From positions 19,026,690 to 19,090,689 of the forward strand of contig NC_084601.1 in assembly GCF_033807715.1 (NCBI RefSeq): DNA of 64,000 nt. The letters are read 5' to 3'. The notes under the pieces are model-generated. The model was given only the letters and a program-made list of their open reading frames with translations, made no database searches and was not told the origin of the DNA. Origin of the DNA: Cololabis saira (lineage: Eukaryota > Chordata > Actinopteri > Beloniformes > Belonidae). A program made the position numbers and the translations under genes. Positions 29,101-43,576 of the stretch are shown here, piece by piece. How positions within the stretch are numbered: the first letter of the stretch is position 1; the number at the start of each line of letters is the position of its first letter.

Positions 29101-29770
29101 TGTACAAAACAACTGTTATGGGTTAGCTTGCAATATATGGGATAACTAGAGCTCTTTTGAAACATCGCTCCTCCTCTCTGGTTTTTCTGCAGAAACAGAT
29201 ACCAGTTTTGAAGATCAGATGTAAAAGACTGGGGTTATCATCTGTCTCCAACCCTGAACACTGAAATAATAACGATCTGACTTTATACAAACATCGCTTT
29301 GCCTGCATTTTTCTTTTTTGTCCAACTGACTAACGTTCCCTTCTGCCTTACAAAGTTACATCCTCTTGCCCTCACTGTATGTCCTACTTAGCAGTCACAC
29401 GTCATCTTTGCCGCAAGTTCAAGAGCTATATATTTTTGCCCAGATGCTGGCAACACGAGGCGACACAGCGGGGGAGCCTTCATAAAGCTGGCTTCTTAAG
29501 TCAGTGTGGAGTCCCGTTTCAAAAAGCCTCATGTTCACGCAGAATACCAATTCAAGAAATTCTTTCCATCAGTCACCATGGAGCGGCGAAGAAGATTAAG
29601 TCCCCACGAACACTGTGATCACGATTGTTCCAGAAATAATTGATTGTCATCAGTCCCAGCTGTCATTGTTTCAGAGGGGGTGCCCACAAACAGTGAACAC
29701 TTCAGTAAATAGTTCAAAAGTTTGTATTATTGTCCAATCAGCTTTCAAGTGTCACTGACCAGCTTCACCT
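26172..29770. other. No gene recognised
   Basis: Short open frames of low information only. The stretch is not strongly repetitive and could hold noncoding conserved elements, which cannot be judged from one genome. Confidence 0.4.
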
Positions 29771-29774
29771 TTTT

Positions 29775-30546
29775 GTTTTTTAATTTTTTTTTTAATTTAA
29801 TTTATTTTATTTAATAGGGACAATGCAGGTTTACATGTGATCACATTCACTCATTACAAACAAGCCAATGTGACTGATGTTCTGCATACAGAGAGTATAG
29901 CTATTGCTAGTTTCCATCTCCTGTCCTTAGTTAGGCTTTTAGTAAAAGAAAATGAAAGAAAGGAGAAAAAGAATACAAAAATACATTCAATTTTCAACAT
30001 GCAAAGCTATATCCTATTTACAATTCTCAGCTTGCAAGAGAGCACCCTATTAGCGGTTACAGGTGATTAAAAATGCGTACATTTCTGATTTTGCTTCAAC
30101 CAGTCTTTGACATTTTTAGTAAAAACCTTAAAATCTTGAGTTGTTTTTATCTCAGTTGGCAGTGTGTTCCACATTTGAGAGCCCTTTATAGAGAACGCTG
30201 ACTGCCCAAAGGAGGTCTTACGGCGTTCAACCTTACAGTTACCACTTGTTGTTCCCCTGGTGATCCTACCACTATTCTGCCTGCTAACTAACTTACATAA
30301 AACATCTGATGCTAGGTTCTGTAGACACTTAAAAACCAGTTTGAGTGTAGAAAACTTAAAGAAATTATCAAAACTAAGCATGTTGTACTGTTTCAATATG
30401 GGACAGTGATGCCATCTCATCGGTTTTTTATCCATTATTTTTAAGGCTTGAATATATAGAGATGAAATAGGCTTAATCACAGTTACACAAGTTTGGCTCC
30501 ACACTGTAACACAATATGACATATGGGAGAAAATCATTCCATGCAT
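29775..30546 (-). pseudogene. 5'-truncated LINE, reverse-transcriptase C-terminal region with 3' tail
   Basis: An uninterrupted 159-codon frame (30067-30546) reads like the C-terminus of fish LINE ORF2: HMSYCVTVWSQ, then QALKIMDKKPMRW, then SQMWNTLPTEIKTTQDFKVF and KNVKDWLKQNQ. The 3' side ends in CATTGTCCCTATTAAATAAA and an A-rich tail (29775-29830). The catalytic RT domain is absent. The open frame suggests a fairly young copy; the true 5' break may lie up to about 30580. Confidence 0.85.
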
Positions 30547-30580
30547 ATAAAGCTGTGCTGCTTTATATGAGATCTGATGT

Positions 30581-31772
30581 CTGTTCAGTTGTGGTCACTT
30601 CCAACTCCTCTAAGACCAAGACTGCAAAGCTCAGTATCTCTGTAGCACAACGTAACAAATTAGTCCTGCTTCTGACCTATGAATCAGTGTCCATGGCTCT
30701 ATTTTTTCCCCAAACCCCCCGTGGGTCAGGTAGTCACTGATGTACTAGCTGGAAAAACAATTGAGAACAGGAAGTTTATCCTCTTCTCGTACCGCTGGCA
30801 GAAACACAGTGTGAGAAAAGTCGACACCTTGCACGTACGAAGTGGATGGAGCTGTGGAGATTACTGTAATGCACCTCCTAAACATAGAAATCCTGGAGGC
30901 TACGTGAGAGTTTATTGATGTAAGAGATATAAATATAAATGTAAGAATCCTTTTTTTCAGATTTTCTGTTGAGTAACAATGAAAATACAGAGAATAAACA
31001 TACAGTTATGTTATTATGTCATGAAGTGGGGCGTGTTGTACGTCTCCATCCTCAGCCTGCAGCTTCTGACCACAGAGGATGAATGTGTGAGGTGACCTCC
31101 GACCACACGGTGACCTGGACTCTATATTCAGCTCTGCGTCACGGTCTACCAGAGGGAAGCGGCGTGCCCTTGACGGAGGCAACGCTCCATCACACCATGC
31201 TGCAGTGTGTCTCACATGGCCGAGGATGCAGTGCTACAGTATTCCACCGTCCACCGGGAAAACTAGGATTGCAGCAGCACCACTCAAGTGAGAAGCCAAT
31301 AGGAAATTGGCTTACAGGTAAAGTAGGAGACTTAAATTAACACAAGGAAGAAAGGGATGGAATAGGATGAGAACGGGCTAAAAATGGTGGTGGTGGATCC
31401 CTGGTGTGGACGTTTGAGGCCGTTTCTGTTTTATTCTGTTTTATTCCTGTTTGCTAAGTTATTTTTGAACGGCATTGGCTTTTATTTTTTTATTGTTTGA
31501 TGAAAAAAATGTTGAAATATACAGCAAATGAACCCTCAACAGTGTGAGCTGAATTAGTTAATGAGAATGCGTGTCTATGAGCAAAGAAAGAAAAAGAAAA
31601 CACTGTGTTAGTGTTTTCTCGCAAGTCTAATCACACAATAAATAAAAAAAGAAATGAATATTTGCCAGCATCCTGGTGTGCCTTTGTAGTTTCGGCATAG
31701 GCAGGGTATAACATATTTCCACCCCTTACCCAACACCATCACAACTGACCTCACTAATGCACAAAAATAAGA

Positions 31773-31861
<89 letters not shown>

Positions 31862-34800
31862 GGTGCAAACAGATGCTGTTAAATAAAGTGAGTTGATGCT
31901 TATTTGGCCTCATTAGTTGCTGCAGCTAAACTTGTCAAGCTCAGTTTCCATTACACTTTTGAGGTTTCTAACGGCAGCAGATGCTGCTGAAAAGGACACA
32001 GACTGACTGAAAACTTAGACTGTGCACGGCTTTGGAAAATAAAACTGCCTTCGAAAATATAAGGGGCGCACATACACATTTTATCTAACAGAAGGTTTCA
32101 AGCAAGTTTCTTAAACATGTACATAAGTACATAATAATGCTAATAATAATCTTGTACGGCAGTGAATGAACATGAGAGTAATATGAAGGGGGACATTTGG
32201 AAATCAGACAGCTATCATGGCTATTCTTTTGTTTTTCTTGTCTGTAACTTCTAGAAAACTCTGACTTTTATCCTACAAGTCCAACTCTTTGCAAATGACA
32301 GAATTTGACAGCTATATAGCCTTTGCAGGAGCTGGTGGAGTGTAAATATCCCCAAAGATAGGGCTGCTGATGTTAGCCTATAACCTTTAAAGGTCCTGTC
32401 GTTTGTTTAAGGCATTCTGTTCTGGTAGTCGAACAGCATGTGTGTTTGCACTGAGCCCCAGACACCAAACAGTTCTTTTCTCTGTAGATAATTTGCCCTC
32501 TTGCTTACTGAACCTAAACTGCAGCACGACTTCTCCTCCTCAGCCTCCCATCAGCTTCACTGGCTTCTCCTTCCCTGCACTGGGGATACTGATCTTAAAT
32601 ATGACCAGAGGGTGAGCATTTGGGCTATCATTTTATGTTAGTGGACAGCGATTGATCTCATCGACAGACAACAGGCACCATCATATTGCCAGAAGTCCTC
32701 AGAGAACAGATCTGAGGTAATCTGATTATATCCAGATATTCGCCCTCGTCTTCTTTCATTCCCACCAAAAACAGAGTTTGGCGATTCAATTCAAGTCTGT
32801 TCGGAGGCAGGAGAGAATGTGGCCCATTTCTCTCACTCACTGGATGTAATGGCACACGTTCCAAAGAGCTTCAGTGGGACAGCCTTAACAAGAGTTTAAT
32901 GAGTCTTTTCAGTAGCTTCAACATCCAGCCATCAAGCACTTACAGTTATGTAATGTCGTATAAAAGTTATCAGATTTCATTTCCTCAATGTTTTTCTTCA
33001 CTGATTCTGTAATTTCTATCATAGATATCATTTATATTCAACCGTGCTTTTTTTCAGAATGAGTTCAGCCATACTTCTCCTCTTGTGAATTAAAATTTAA
33101 GTTAGGGATTGCAGAAATTTGTGCTCTTAAATTAATGTAGATATTTCTAGCTGTGAAGTGTAACTGAAGATGACTAATTCACTTTAGGGGAATATTCACC
33201 ATTTGTCTGTCTCCTCAACATGCAATCGGAATCAACCAGAATCTCCAAAGCTCGTATTATTGTTTCTGCATCTTTAACCGACATGAAATCAGATTTTTAC
33301 TATTTCTATGAAGGACATTTCATGTGTCATGTCAGTTTATTAATGACTAATCATTATATATCTTGTCTGTTTTGTCCTTAAAGTGTCTTCTGTTGCAGGG
33401 TTGGTGGTTACAGCCTCTTTGGGTCAACATATAGTCAGAAATAAATTACCAAATGTGTAAAGCTTCTAGAAAGAATTAGCTATTCGATATGTGTTCACTG
33501 AAAATTGAGTCAATCATGTGCAGTTCAGCTGCAGATGTCTGCAAAGTGATCACCTGTGTTGATGTTAGGATTTAGGCCAGATCAATTAAAATTCATGTTG
33601 GTGCAAACAGAATTTGGTTCATTACATTTGTGGTAAAAAAAAAAAAATTAAATAGAGATATGGAGATTTTTTAAGAGTACATAAATGAATATAAACATAG
33701 CTCTAAACTTAGAAAATAGTAGAGGGATTCTTTGTCTTTTCCTTGTCACTGTCGTCAGTCTTAATGCTACAAATCTCACCAGCTTCTAACACCAGCGTCA
33801 CATTTACGACATGAGTTCTGTATTAATGCATGTAAAGAAAATGTATTTTGATTACGTAAAATTTGCACCTAAAAGTCCTGTGACTGAATCTGGATAGCTA
33901 GTCTCTCTCTCTTATCCACTCTTAAATCTGACCACCACCCCCTCAGGATCATCTCATTAATATAACATTTCTTTAATAATGAGTAATCCCTGATTCGTGA
34001 AAACATTAGATTTAAGATAAATAAAACCCCACAGATAACATTTCAAATTCCTACTATTTCAGCCTTGGTTACAATAATAGACCGAGCCAAAGTTGGACGT
34101 CAGCTGAAACCTCAACAAGGAGCTCAAGAGACAGATGTCTCCTCTGGACAGACGCTCATCAAAGAGATAGAAGTTCTTACTGATGGACTTTCAGGCTGTT
34201 TCAGTAAACCAGCTGGACTGCCTGGACAAATGCATGGTTGATTCTTTATTCATTAAAAGGATTACATGCAATATGTAAAGTCTGTATGATTAGCTTGTTT
34301 AGAATAATCCCTGTCACCCTTCTCCATCAGCATCAATGAGACAAAAACAAGCTACCAAATATCGGCTTAGGTGGGGGGAATTTCTTTAGTATTTATTGCA
34401 CCAAAAATGTGGCATGGTTTGGCTTTTTTATCTCTTTTTAAGAACCGTTTTAAAACTCATCTCTCCCTGGTTTTATTTATTTTTGTTTTCCATAAATGTA
34501 TTCAGTTTTATTATTTTTATACTAAAATGTATTGTCTTCACTCAAGTCAGTCTTGTCCAAGATCATGAAGACTGGGGGGTGTCCGTCCCTCGCGTACTCA
34601 CTCCTGTGGACACTTCTGAATTGCTATTTGACCTAAAGGCTGTACGTCTTCAGGAGTCTAGGGGCCAACTCAGCGCCCCACGCTGTCTTTTGAGATCGAT
34701 ACTGAATCTCCACATATTGGCATCGCTGCACACGTTTTGTTGAGTTGATGTTGGCTGATTTTTTGCCGCCACCTCGACAAAAGTTCAGAGAAGACGGATC

Positions 34801-35479
34801 CTGCAGTTACATCTGATAGACTGCATTGACGGTTCTTCTTCAAACGTGACATTGGGAGAGAAAAAAGAACAGCAGAACGCGAGATAAATACCATCTATCC
34901 TCGCCCTCCTCCTCCCTCTGCTTTTGATTTCATACTTCCTGCAGAATTACATTGCCCTGTCGTCTTCTCCCACTTTGTCAGCGTTTAACAACTGGCATGT
35001 TGAATGTGTGATGTTGCCCAACCCCACAGGGGGAAAATCTGTATATTTCTATGGGAAATGATGTGTGGCTCTGAGCTTGAGGTGATAATGTGAATGTACA
35101 GTGCAAGTGGGGACTAAAAATAAAAATATCTACCTTACACAGAAATGAAAGAGAACCTCCCCCTCAAAACCTGAAGCCCCATATCTGTCAAATGATCATC
35201 CTGACACACCGCTCCTCATATGGACATAGGAAGTAGAAAACAAACCTTCACAAGACACTTAACTAGAGAAGGATCATCATGCAGTTCCTCACACTGTTAA
35301 CACCATTTTGCAGCGAGAAATTAGACTTGGTGAGGGAGAGAGAAGTGACAGAGAGCAGAGGGTTGATCAAAACCGATGTGAGGTATGATTAATAAAAGCC
35401 GGAAGTGTTTTGATAATGAAATAATTACAGAGAGGTGGAATAAATAGAGAATGGACAGGGAGATCTTTCCTGACAGTAA
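30581..35479. other. No gene recognised; CA repeat and possible LINE tail
   Basis: Contains a (CA)n run at 31782-31859. At 34400-34560 (plus) the frame LSLFKNRFKTHLSLVLF followed by T-rich sequence resembles the 3' end of an L2-type LINE, weakly. The rest has no recognisable coding exon. Confidence 0.4.
31782..31859. repeat. (CA)n microsatellite
   Basis: About 39 uninterrupted CA units preceded by a short CT run. Confidence 0.96.
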
Positions 35480-35490
35480 AGAGAGAGAGA

Positions 35491-35547
<57 letters not shown>
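35480..35547. repeat. (GA)n microsatellite
   Basis: GA repeats with one GGGA interruption; purine-only on the plus strand. Confidence 0.94.
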
Positions 35548-35550
<3 letters not shown>

Positions 35551-35991
35551 GGGGAGCATGAGACAAAGAGTGACAGTGAAGGAGCAAGGAGAGTGGAGGA
35601 AATACAGACGGGCATGTTTCTATGGGCGCTCAGGAAAGATTTGGGGTGAGGGAATCTTGCATCATCGCGGCTGGCCAATGAGAAGGCTCGGTTGAAATAT
35701 TCAAAGGGAGTGTCCTAGCAACAGCAGGGTAAATAGCAGAGCAGCCACTGCTCCATCTCAGGAGCAGAAAAAAAAATCCTATATGCACACACACATCTTC
35801 ATTTACACGTTCTTTTAGACACATAGATAGATGTGAAACATTCACTTCTGTCTTTTGTTTAAATAATACTGGTGTAAGAACAATAAGATGTAAACCTTCT
35901 TTTTTTAAGGTTGTACATGTCAAGATAAAACAATAATCTGGTTCTCATTAGGTCTTAAAATTAGGTTAATAACATTGCAGATGACGCATTG

Positions 35992-37101
35992 CACAGTGAT
36001 AATATTTATTCAACAAAAACAGGCCAAATCAAGCCAAATTGTAGAATCGCTGTGTGAAAATATAATTACACCTTTAATGTTTCAATAAGATTTGCAGAGG
36101 GAGAGTAGCAGCCAGGTGCTGCTAATCAGATATACGTCATTAATTGATAATTTTGCAGGTGTGAGCACCTCTATTAAAAAGAGAGGCTTTTGCAGTTTGA
36201 CGGACTGAAGGATTCAGACCTCAGTCAACAATACCAATGAGGAAAGACATCAGCAATGATCTCAGAGTTGTTGCTGAATCCTTATGGCACAAGCCCATTT
36301 CCACAATATTTTGTCCATCATTGTAGGTGTGAAAGAATATTCACAAGTGTAAAAGATTCAAGACAGGGATCAGTTTTTGGGAGTGGAACAAAAAACCAAG
36401 TTCATCCTAAGTTTAGATTATGAAAAGCTCAGAAAATTGTAATAAAACAAACAAACAAACTTGGAGCTACTGTATGTCTCAGTGAGCATGTTAAATCTCA
36501 GAGTTCATGGCAATTAAATCAAATATGGAATTCGATTATAATAATGCCCAAGCTTATTTTGAACATGGAGAGGAATAAACAGCCTCTTCTCTCTAAAAAG
36601 AACAGTTTTAGTTAGTGTGGACATCAGCGCATATATCTCATTCCAATTGCCAACCACGGCGGTGGAGGGGTGATGATTCGGGCCGGGAGAGGACAAGGTC
36701 TCTTTACAGTCATCGAGGCGCACTAATCATTTGGGAAAAAGAAAGCAACCGAGGTTTTGCAATGATCAACCAGATCGAAGATCAAAGTCCAGGCTTCAGT
36801 CCAACTGAAATGTTGTACAGCTCTCTTCATGTCCCGCCTAAACATACCTGAACATGAAAGCATGCCTAAAATCCTCGCTGAACTGAACCGACCAGAGAGG
36901 AAATGTCAGGGACATATAACATCATCCAGAGAGTGATAACGTCAGGTTATTCCTGCTAAAAGTGGTTCCACAAGCAACTGGATCACAAAGTGCACGTATT
37001 TTCTCCCCAACTAGTTACCCTCCTAATTACTATGGAGTTTTTCCCAGACACCCCTTCTACACTTTGGCTTAGTTGTTGTTGAATAAATAATGATACTGTG
37101 T
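35992..37101 (+). pseudogene. Degenerate Tc1/mariner-like transposon
   Basis: The outer ends CACAGTGATAATATTTATTC and its near-inverse (37075-37101) mark about 1.1 kb. Inside, ATGAGGAAAGACATCAGCAATG and later NHGGGG-like codons (about 36650-36690) and FAMINQIEDQSPGFSP (36758 on) match the start, middle and C-terminal end of Tc1-like transposases. Many stops and frameshifts make it inactive. Confidence 0.75.
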
Positions 37102-38604
37102 AATATATAATTTGCTGTTGTTAATTTGAAGTTTGTTTTTTTTATTAATTTTCAAACCTGATGAGGAGCAAATGATTTTCATTATGTCCCATTAAAACTT
37201 AAAGAGGTTGTACTTGTTTTTTTTCTCAAACACACATTTACATTTATCAGAGCAGCTGGTTAGGTTGACCATATATGGACATGGCAACGTATTTAAGCGT
37301 GCATCTATGCTTCATGTGCATGAATATGCATGTGCAAACAGGTTTATAAATATATCTATGTGTGTGTTGCAAGTAGAGATGAAATGACAGCATTATGTGT
37401 GTCTGAGTGTGTGTTAAAGTGCATCATGGGAGTCAACACAGGTAGTAAATTCATCTGCTGACATGTATTATAAACATAATCTGCAGATTACAGGAAGGAC
37501 CATGAGATCCAAACTTTTTATTGGAAACATGTCAGTGTCTGTCAGTCATACACACACTCCATCATTCGCATTCCTTTTTTTTCTGGATTCCTACTTGGCC
37601 ATCTCTCCATCCACAGCATCTGCCTCTAGCTCTCTCACTGCCCCTCCACACAAAGAGGACCTGCAGAGTCACATGATTGTGTGACACTTTCAACTCCCAT
37701 TTTTCCCACCAGATAACATTTTCAGATCGGAAGGAGGAAGAAAAAACTAACCTTCCTGAAAAAGCCGTAGCCCTCATTATTCATTTGTCCCTCCATTCAG
37801 CTTTTTCCATCCCTCCTCCCTGTTTTCCAATCCAGTCGCATGCACCCACCCCTTCTGATCAACATTGCAATCTGGGGCTTTTGTTTTTAGCAGGCAGTTC
37901 GCACCGCACACCTCAACATTTTAGTCGCTGCATAAATATGGGCACTTTTGTGCAGCTGACCACGACTCGGGGTATCATGGTGCATGAGTGATAGCAGAGC
38001 TGAAAAACTCAGGCGGCCTTCTCGACATGCAATTTATCAAAATGCAAAAAAATGTGATGTATGATGCACCAGGACACAAATGCCTTGTGATCAAACCATC
38101 ATCTATCACCAACTTTGAGCACATTAACACATATGGACGTCTGTGGACTCCGTGTTCTCCTCATCGCTTCCTGTGACAGATCCTTGATGAGGAGAGACGA
38201 TGTGTGTGTTTGTGACAGTGGCAGTAATCGTTCTGCTCTGGTTTGGCACTGCAGTGAAAGAGGACAAGACCCGGTAAAGCAGCACCGCAGGGTTTAATAC
38301 AACACACACCCTCTCTGCCTACCTACCCCTGGGATCCGGACCCACTCAGCCCCTCTAGACATGTTCACCAGATGCACGATCCTGCTAAAACCTGCTGAAA
38401 CCAACCATCCGGTCACCTGCCAGCCTCCGTCCAGAGCCTGACCCACATCCTGTCCTCCCCAGCCTCCTTCACTAACTCAGCATCCTCTCTCTTCCTGCTG
38501 GTGCAGGGTGGGACTATATCCGGCTCCTTTTCTACTATCAGCACAGTGTGGGATGTCACAATGAACAGAAGGGGGGGAAAGGAAGAGAAGAGATATCAGC
38601 TTAC

Positions 38605-38940
38605 CAGCCGGGCATGCGGGACGAGGGGATGATGTCTCTGAATCTGCTCTTCCCGCTTCTCTCTGGAGCGAGGCGAAGCAGAGATGGATGCGAGGAACAA
38701 AAAAGGGGGGTTGGGGGGGGGTGGAAATAAACAAAACACACACAGTGGCGGTCAAGTGAAGCAAGAGGAAGGAGAAGAGAGGATGCTTGCAGAAGAGGAG
38801 GAAAACAGTCTCTGAGTTGCTGCTCTGTGAGAATCCTTTATCCTTGTGAGCCAGAGGGCTGTGGATTCACCTAAACACTGAGCACACGCACTGCCTCGCG
38901 CCACGCAGCCCTCCCTCTTCCTCACTCGTCTCTGCACTAA
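38605..38940 (-). promoter_or_regulatory. Candidate untranslated first exon or promoter area of the CYRI gene
   Basis: The stretch is more GC-rich than its surroundings. On the minus strand it offers a strong donor CCCGGCTG|GTAAGCTG (38604-38605), a possible acceptor CTCGCTCCAG upstream of it, and another donor TTTAG|GTGAAT near 38870. Exons 1a and 1b both have acceptors before their ATGs, so an upstream untranslated exon must exist. That it lies here is a guess. Confidence 0.25.
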
Positions 38941-39157
38941 AGACAGCAGCTGTTGGTCTATGAGAAATGGAACACTGTGTCCCCCCCTCCCTCTCCCCTT
39001 CTCCTCCCACCTCTCTCACTCACAAAGACCCCCAGCACACACACACACACACACGCACACACACACACATATTCACACAACAACCCCTCCCCCTTTGACT
39101 AACATCTCCCACTAGCCTGCTGCTAAGAGGAGGGGGCACTACTCTGCATGTGTGCAG

Positions 39158-39160
<3 letters not shown>

Positions 39161-39253
<93 letters not shown>
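39161..39253. repeat. (TG)n microsatellite
   Basis: About 46 uninterrupted TG units. Confidence 0.97.
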
Positions 39254-39256
<3 letters not shown>

Positions 39257-40074
39257 GAGTTGTATTGTGTTTGACATTGTTTCGGCAGCAGAGTGACTCT
39301 TTCTGAGCACGCAGTGTGAAAATGAATCATGGCGAGCAGGGATGTGCATCAGGGTATTTTTACAAACTGTGTGGGTGACCGCTGAGCATCGTTTGCTGCT
39401 GTGTTGCAGAGGGGAAGGAAATGCACATTATTTGTGGTTATCAGTCGCATGAGCGTCAGGTATTCTCCATCACGCCGCACTGTAAGGGCAAACTGTGAGC
39501 ACAAATGTGCAGGTATCTACACAACTGTGCACGTGATGTGCTTTTGTCTGAGTGTGCTTCCCCCGTGTGCCATTTAGAGACCCCTACTTCAGGGGTCACA
39601 GCATGGACGAAAAGGGCAGCATTTAATGAAGCATGGCCAAATTGCCACTTTTGATATGTATGTGTGTGTTCGTGTGCATGGGAAAACAGAATGACTATTG
39701 TTTACTGGTCTCGTACCCAGACCTCCGCTCGTGGCAGCGCACCGAAACAAAGTAGAAGCCCTGAAGGCCAAATGTTGCTGCATAATACTTCACGACAATT
39801 TGTTATGCTGCCACAGAAGGAGGTTACAAAGACTTTTTTATGGGGGGGTCATGGGAGCGACTTCAGAGGCAGGGACAAGTGTCCATTTGATGAACTCTCC
39901 CACCAACACCCTTGTTACTGAGTCATTTAGTCATTATTAAGCAAAGTGAAATAATTTTGGTTATCCTGACTGACATGAAACAAGAGAAGTTTAGTCTGAT
40001 TTAACGTCAGACAGTGTGTCCTTTTGCACAGTGTATGTAAACTTCTGGTTTCAACTGTATGAATACATATACTG

Positions 40075-40176
<102 letters not shown>

Positions 40177-40741
40177 AGGTTTGAGTTCATAGGAGATAAA
40201 CTTTGGTAATTTTGAGTAAAATTAGTTTAGTAAGAGTGGTCTCGTTTGAAATAACAGCGTATTTACACTTTTGACATACAAAGTACACAATCTAAATTTG
40301 AATGATAAGCTATAGAATCAAAGCAAGGTTTTATAAGTTTATAAAGTTTTATAAAGAGTTTTGGGGGTGCTGCTGCTAAACACCCCCCGTTTCTTCAGCC
40401 GTATCTTACTGAGCAGTCTGTTCAATAGACTTTAGCACTCCTGAAGTTGCTCAAGGCTTTGTAAAGCCTGGAAAACAAAATGGTGCAAACTCGTTCGGTG
40501 TTTTAAAGATGAAAAATAAAATATTAAAATCGGTCCTCGGTCGCCGGTCGGGAGACGAACGGCATGGAAGTGTCTAACACTAAGAAAGAAGCCTGAGTTG
40601 AAAAAATAAAAGTCACAGTCCATTTTAAATCTGAGCTAAGTCACCAGAGATGTAATAAACCAGCGGTCCAACTTCACTTGTGAGGGTTCGGAGGTTCCAC
40701 TGAGTCGAAAAAGCATGACTTTTTGTTATAATTGAAGATGT

Positions 40742-41353
40742 TTAACCTTCGTCTGTTGTTAGGGTCGCCACCGACCCGTTCTTAGGTTTTAAATTCATAA
40801 AACTACCACAAAAATGCGTTTATTGCATCAAGGCTTTTTGACTTTGTCAGGAACCTTTATTTCAACAAAATAATATCCAACATTTTTTTTTCACTAAATT
40901 ATAAAATGCTCTGGTTGAAATTGTTACCTTTTATTTTTTTTCCATTTCCTTGAAGTAAATGGGTCGAAATTTACCCTTAACACCATAGATGTTACTATAG
41001 TTAATAATATTAAAATGAAAAAATAAATGAAACAAATTTATTTAAGATATGTGTTCTAATACCTCTCCGTAATAGCCAGGTAACACAACAACCTTTTATT
41101 TATTCATATGATTCTCTTGAATTGAAATCCAGGGCTATACTGACAAAAAAAGGCCCAGAGTCCCATACCAAAAATATTAAAACCAATATTTTCATGGATA
41201 AGGAAGCCTAACAATGTAACCAAGAGATGAGAAAAAAATTGGATGATGGATAATTGCTTTTAGTGTATTTTAGAGATAATTTAAAACACGGGTCAAAACC
41301 GACCCGTTAACATCGGAGATGGTAACAGAAAGCTAACACCAGACAAAGGTTAA
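40742..41353. mobile_element. TTAA-flanked, piggyBac-like MITE
   Basis: About 612 bases including TTAA at both ends. Inner termini are CCTTCGTCTGTTGTTAGG and the diverged inverse of CCTTTGTCTGGTGTTAGC. GGGTCG...CGACCCGTT motifs sit near both ends. The TTAA target and CCTT start fit piggyBac-type elements. No transposase. Confidence 0.75.
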
Positions 41354-41394
41354 TGGCATCCACACTTTGATGTTTTTGAAGAATTTGAATTATT

Positions 41395-41830
41395 CCTTAA
41401 AAAGGCCACAATTTTCTTTTCTAAAGAGCTTAAATGATCATGTAAATAATCAGCATAAAAAAATTAAAATCAACTTCACCCTGCCTTGAAAAGATCCAGA
41501 AGTAAATAAAGATAGAAAAAGATTGGCCTTAGAACTGAACCTTGGGGGACGCCACATACATGTACATGTAGAAGTGGTAAGGCAGGTGAAGCAAAGGGCT
41601 AACCCTAAAACTTCTCCTTGCTAAATAGGATCTAAACACTTCCAGATGTTTCCACCATTCCACCTTAAATCCCTACAGCATATCAAGTAAGAACAGTATC
41701 TTATGACGGTCTAATATCTAAAAACACAAAAAGAGCCAAACCCTCACAGTTGGTAACATTTCAAATGGACTTGCAGACTCGCTCAAGAATGCTTTTCTTA
41801 TCTGAAACAAATCTTGAAGTTGTGAAGGGA
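41395..41830 (-). pseudogene. Degenerate LINE reverse-transcriptase fragment
   Basis: On the minus strand the core GVPQGSVL (shifted by frame breaks) appears at about 41535-41570 within GGCGTCCCCCAAGGTTCAGT, followed about 25 codons later by a YAD-like motif (YADYLHDHL, near 41450). Upstream, FRSYLARRSFRV matches the SYLSNRSF-type block that precedes the GVPQGS motif in L2-like LINEs. Several stops; not functional. Confidence 0.7.
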
Positions 41831-43573
41831 CTGCTCTCTCTAATGTCTCTCTAATATCTGTCTGATAAACGAGCACCTCTACTGTCTGCTGAAGTCACAT
41901 ATAAAGCAGCGGTTAAGAGTCGAACACATATGCTCTTCCTGTTTTTGTGGTTGTGTCTGAGAAGTGGACCGCTTTCACATCTCCAAACGATGCCCAACGT
42001 TGCTCAAGAGATGTCACGTTGGCTGCTCGTAATCACATGCAGTCATTGACCGGTTTCTTTCCTACGTCATCTTCATCTGTAATAGTAAAAGTAATATGGA
42101 CAAGTCAGGCTTGAACATGTGAGAAACACAAAGATTTGAACTAAACCCAAACATATAATGGGAAGACCAACTTACACAGCATTATAACAAGTAAGAACTG
42201 CATGTAGGCTAAAATAAACCAGCTCTCCGCTATTAGATTAAATTGTGTACTCTTTTTTACTGCAAAGTGTTCATAACTTACTGTATTTAAATAAACCAAT
42301 AATGGCACTTTGACATAAATTCAGCCAGGTGTTCATTACCAATGGTGTTGTCGGTGTATGTGACTACACGACTGTGAAACAGCCTCCAAAGTTTTAGGCT
42401 TTCATCTCATCAACAGGTACAGCTGCAGCTACTGGGAGCACACTTCACATTTAAAGATTCAGAAACCTACAAACCAATGGTGCAACTAGAACTTATTCTT
42501 TTGATGAACATACCAAGATCATTTACACATCAGAGTCTGGGAGACTTTTAAACATTGACATGCTCCAGTTTCCCAGTTACACCAAGCAGCACCACCCCCG
42601 ACTCAAATATGCACATCACCAGATGTTCTTTGTGAAAGAAGAGAGTGGGGGGCAGTTTTGCCTGTTACGTGTTAATGAACATTGTCTTTGATGGAGACTG
42701 GGGGTGGGGGGGTGTCCTTGTATTGAATCCTCCTGACCAACTGAACTCCGGCTAACAGATAATTGCTCACGTCTCACCAGCCTGAGAAATTCGATTCTGA
42801 TTGATTGAATTCACACCACCGTCCTTGTGTGTGTGAGTACGGGTGGGTAGGTGGAGATACTGCAGCCCCCGTCTGAAGCAAATGACCGTCAGATGATGTG
42901 GACACAGAGGACGCGATGAGTAGACCCATGTGCTTGTGGTGAAAGTTAACCTCCAAACAAAGATGCCCTCTGTAAACAGTTTGTTGGTATATAAACCTGA
43001 AATGATCCAAGCTAAGCCTGCTTAACTACGCGAAGGTCCGCTCGAATCTCTGCAACTTATAATTACCGTGTTTAACACTCCATTAAATTCATATAAGCTG
43101 TGGCAGTTTGAGCTCGATTTACCTTATTGATTGTGAAGCACAAAAAAAGAGGACAAGCTGGTTTGAAATCCAGCATCCAAAGTGGTGAAGTCCAAGAGAA
43201 GAGAAGCAGAAACGTTCAGCTGAAATATTAATACCTGAGTATTATCGCCAGCAAGCACAAAGTAGAGGACTTTGGATTATTAATACGGTGTCTATTACTT
43301 TTTTAGGTCAATTTTCCCCACTTGGTTTATACTGCATAAATGGCAGAGAATATCAGCCCGTCCTTAGTTGGATTTAGTCTCTGTGACGGTGCTTTATAAA
43401 TTATGAGAAGACATAAAGTGCAACTCTTCTGTTAAGGTGAAACTCTTAGAAAGATTACAGGAACGATGCTATCAAAACTTGGCTCTGTGTTTTTACAGAA
43501 ACGTAATAAATGTACCGGTAAGCAATTTTGGGGGAGGGGGTTCATCCAGCTCACTCCAATTGTCCAAAAACAC
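41831..43573. other. No gene recognised
   Basis: No open frame with a recognisable domain, and no clear repeat boundaries. Confidence 0.4.
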
Positions 43574-43576
43574 TAA

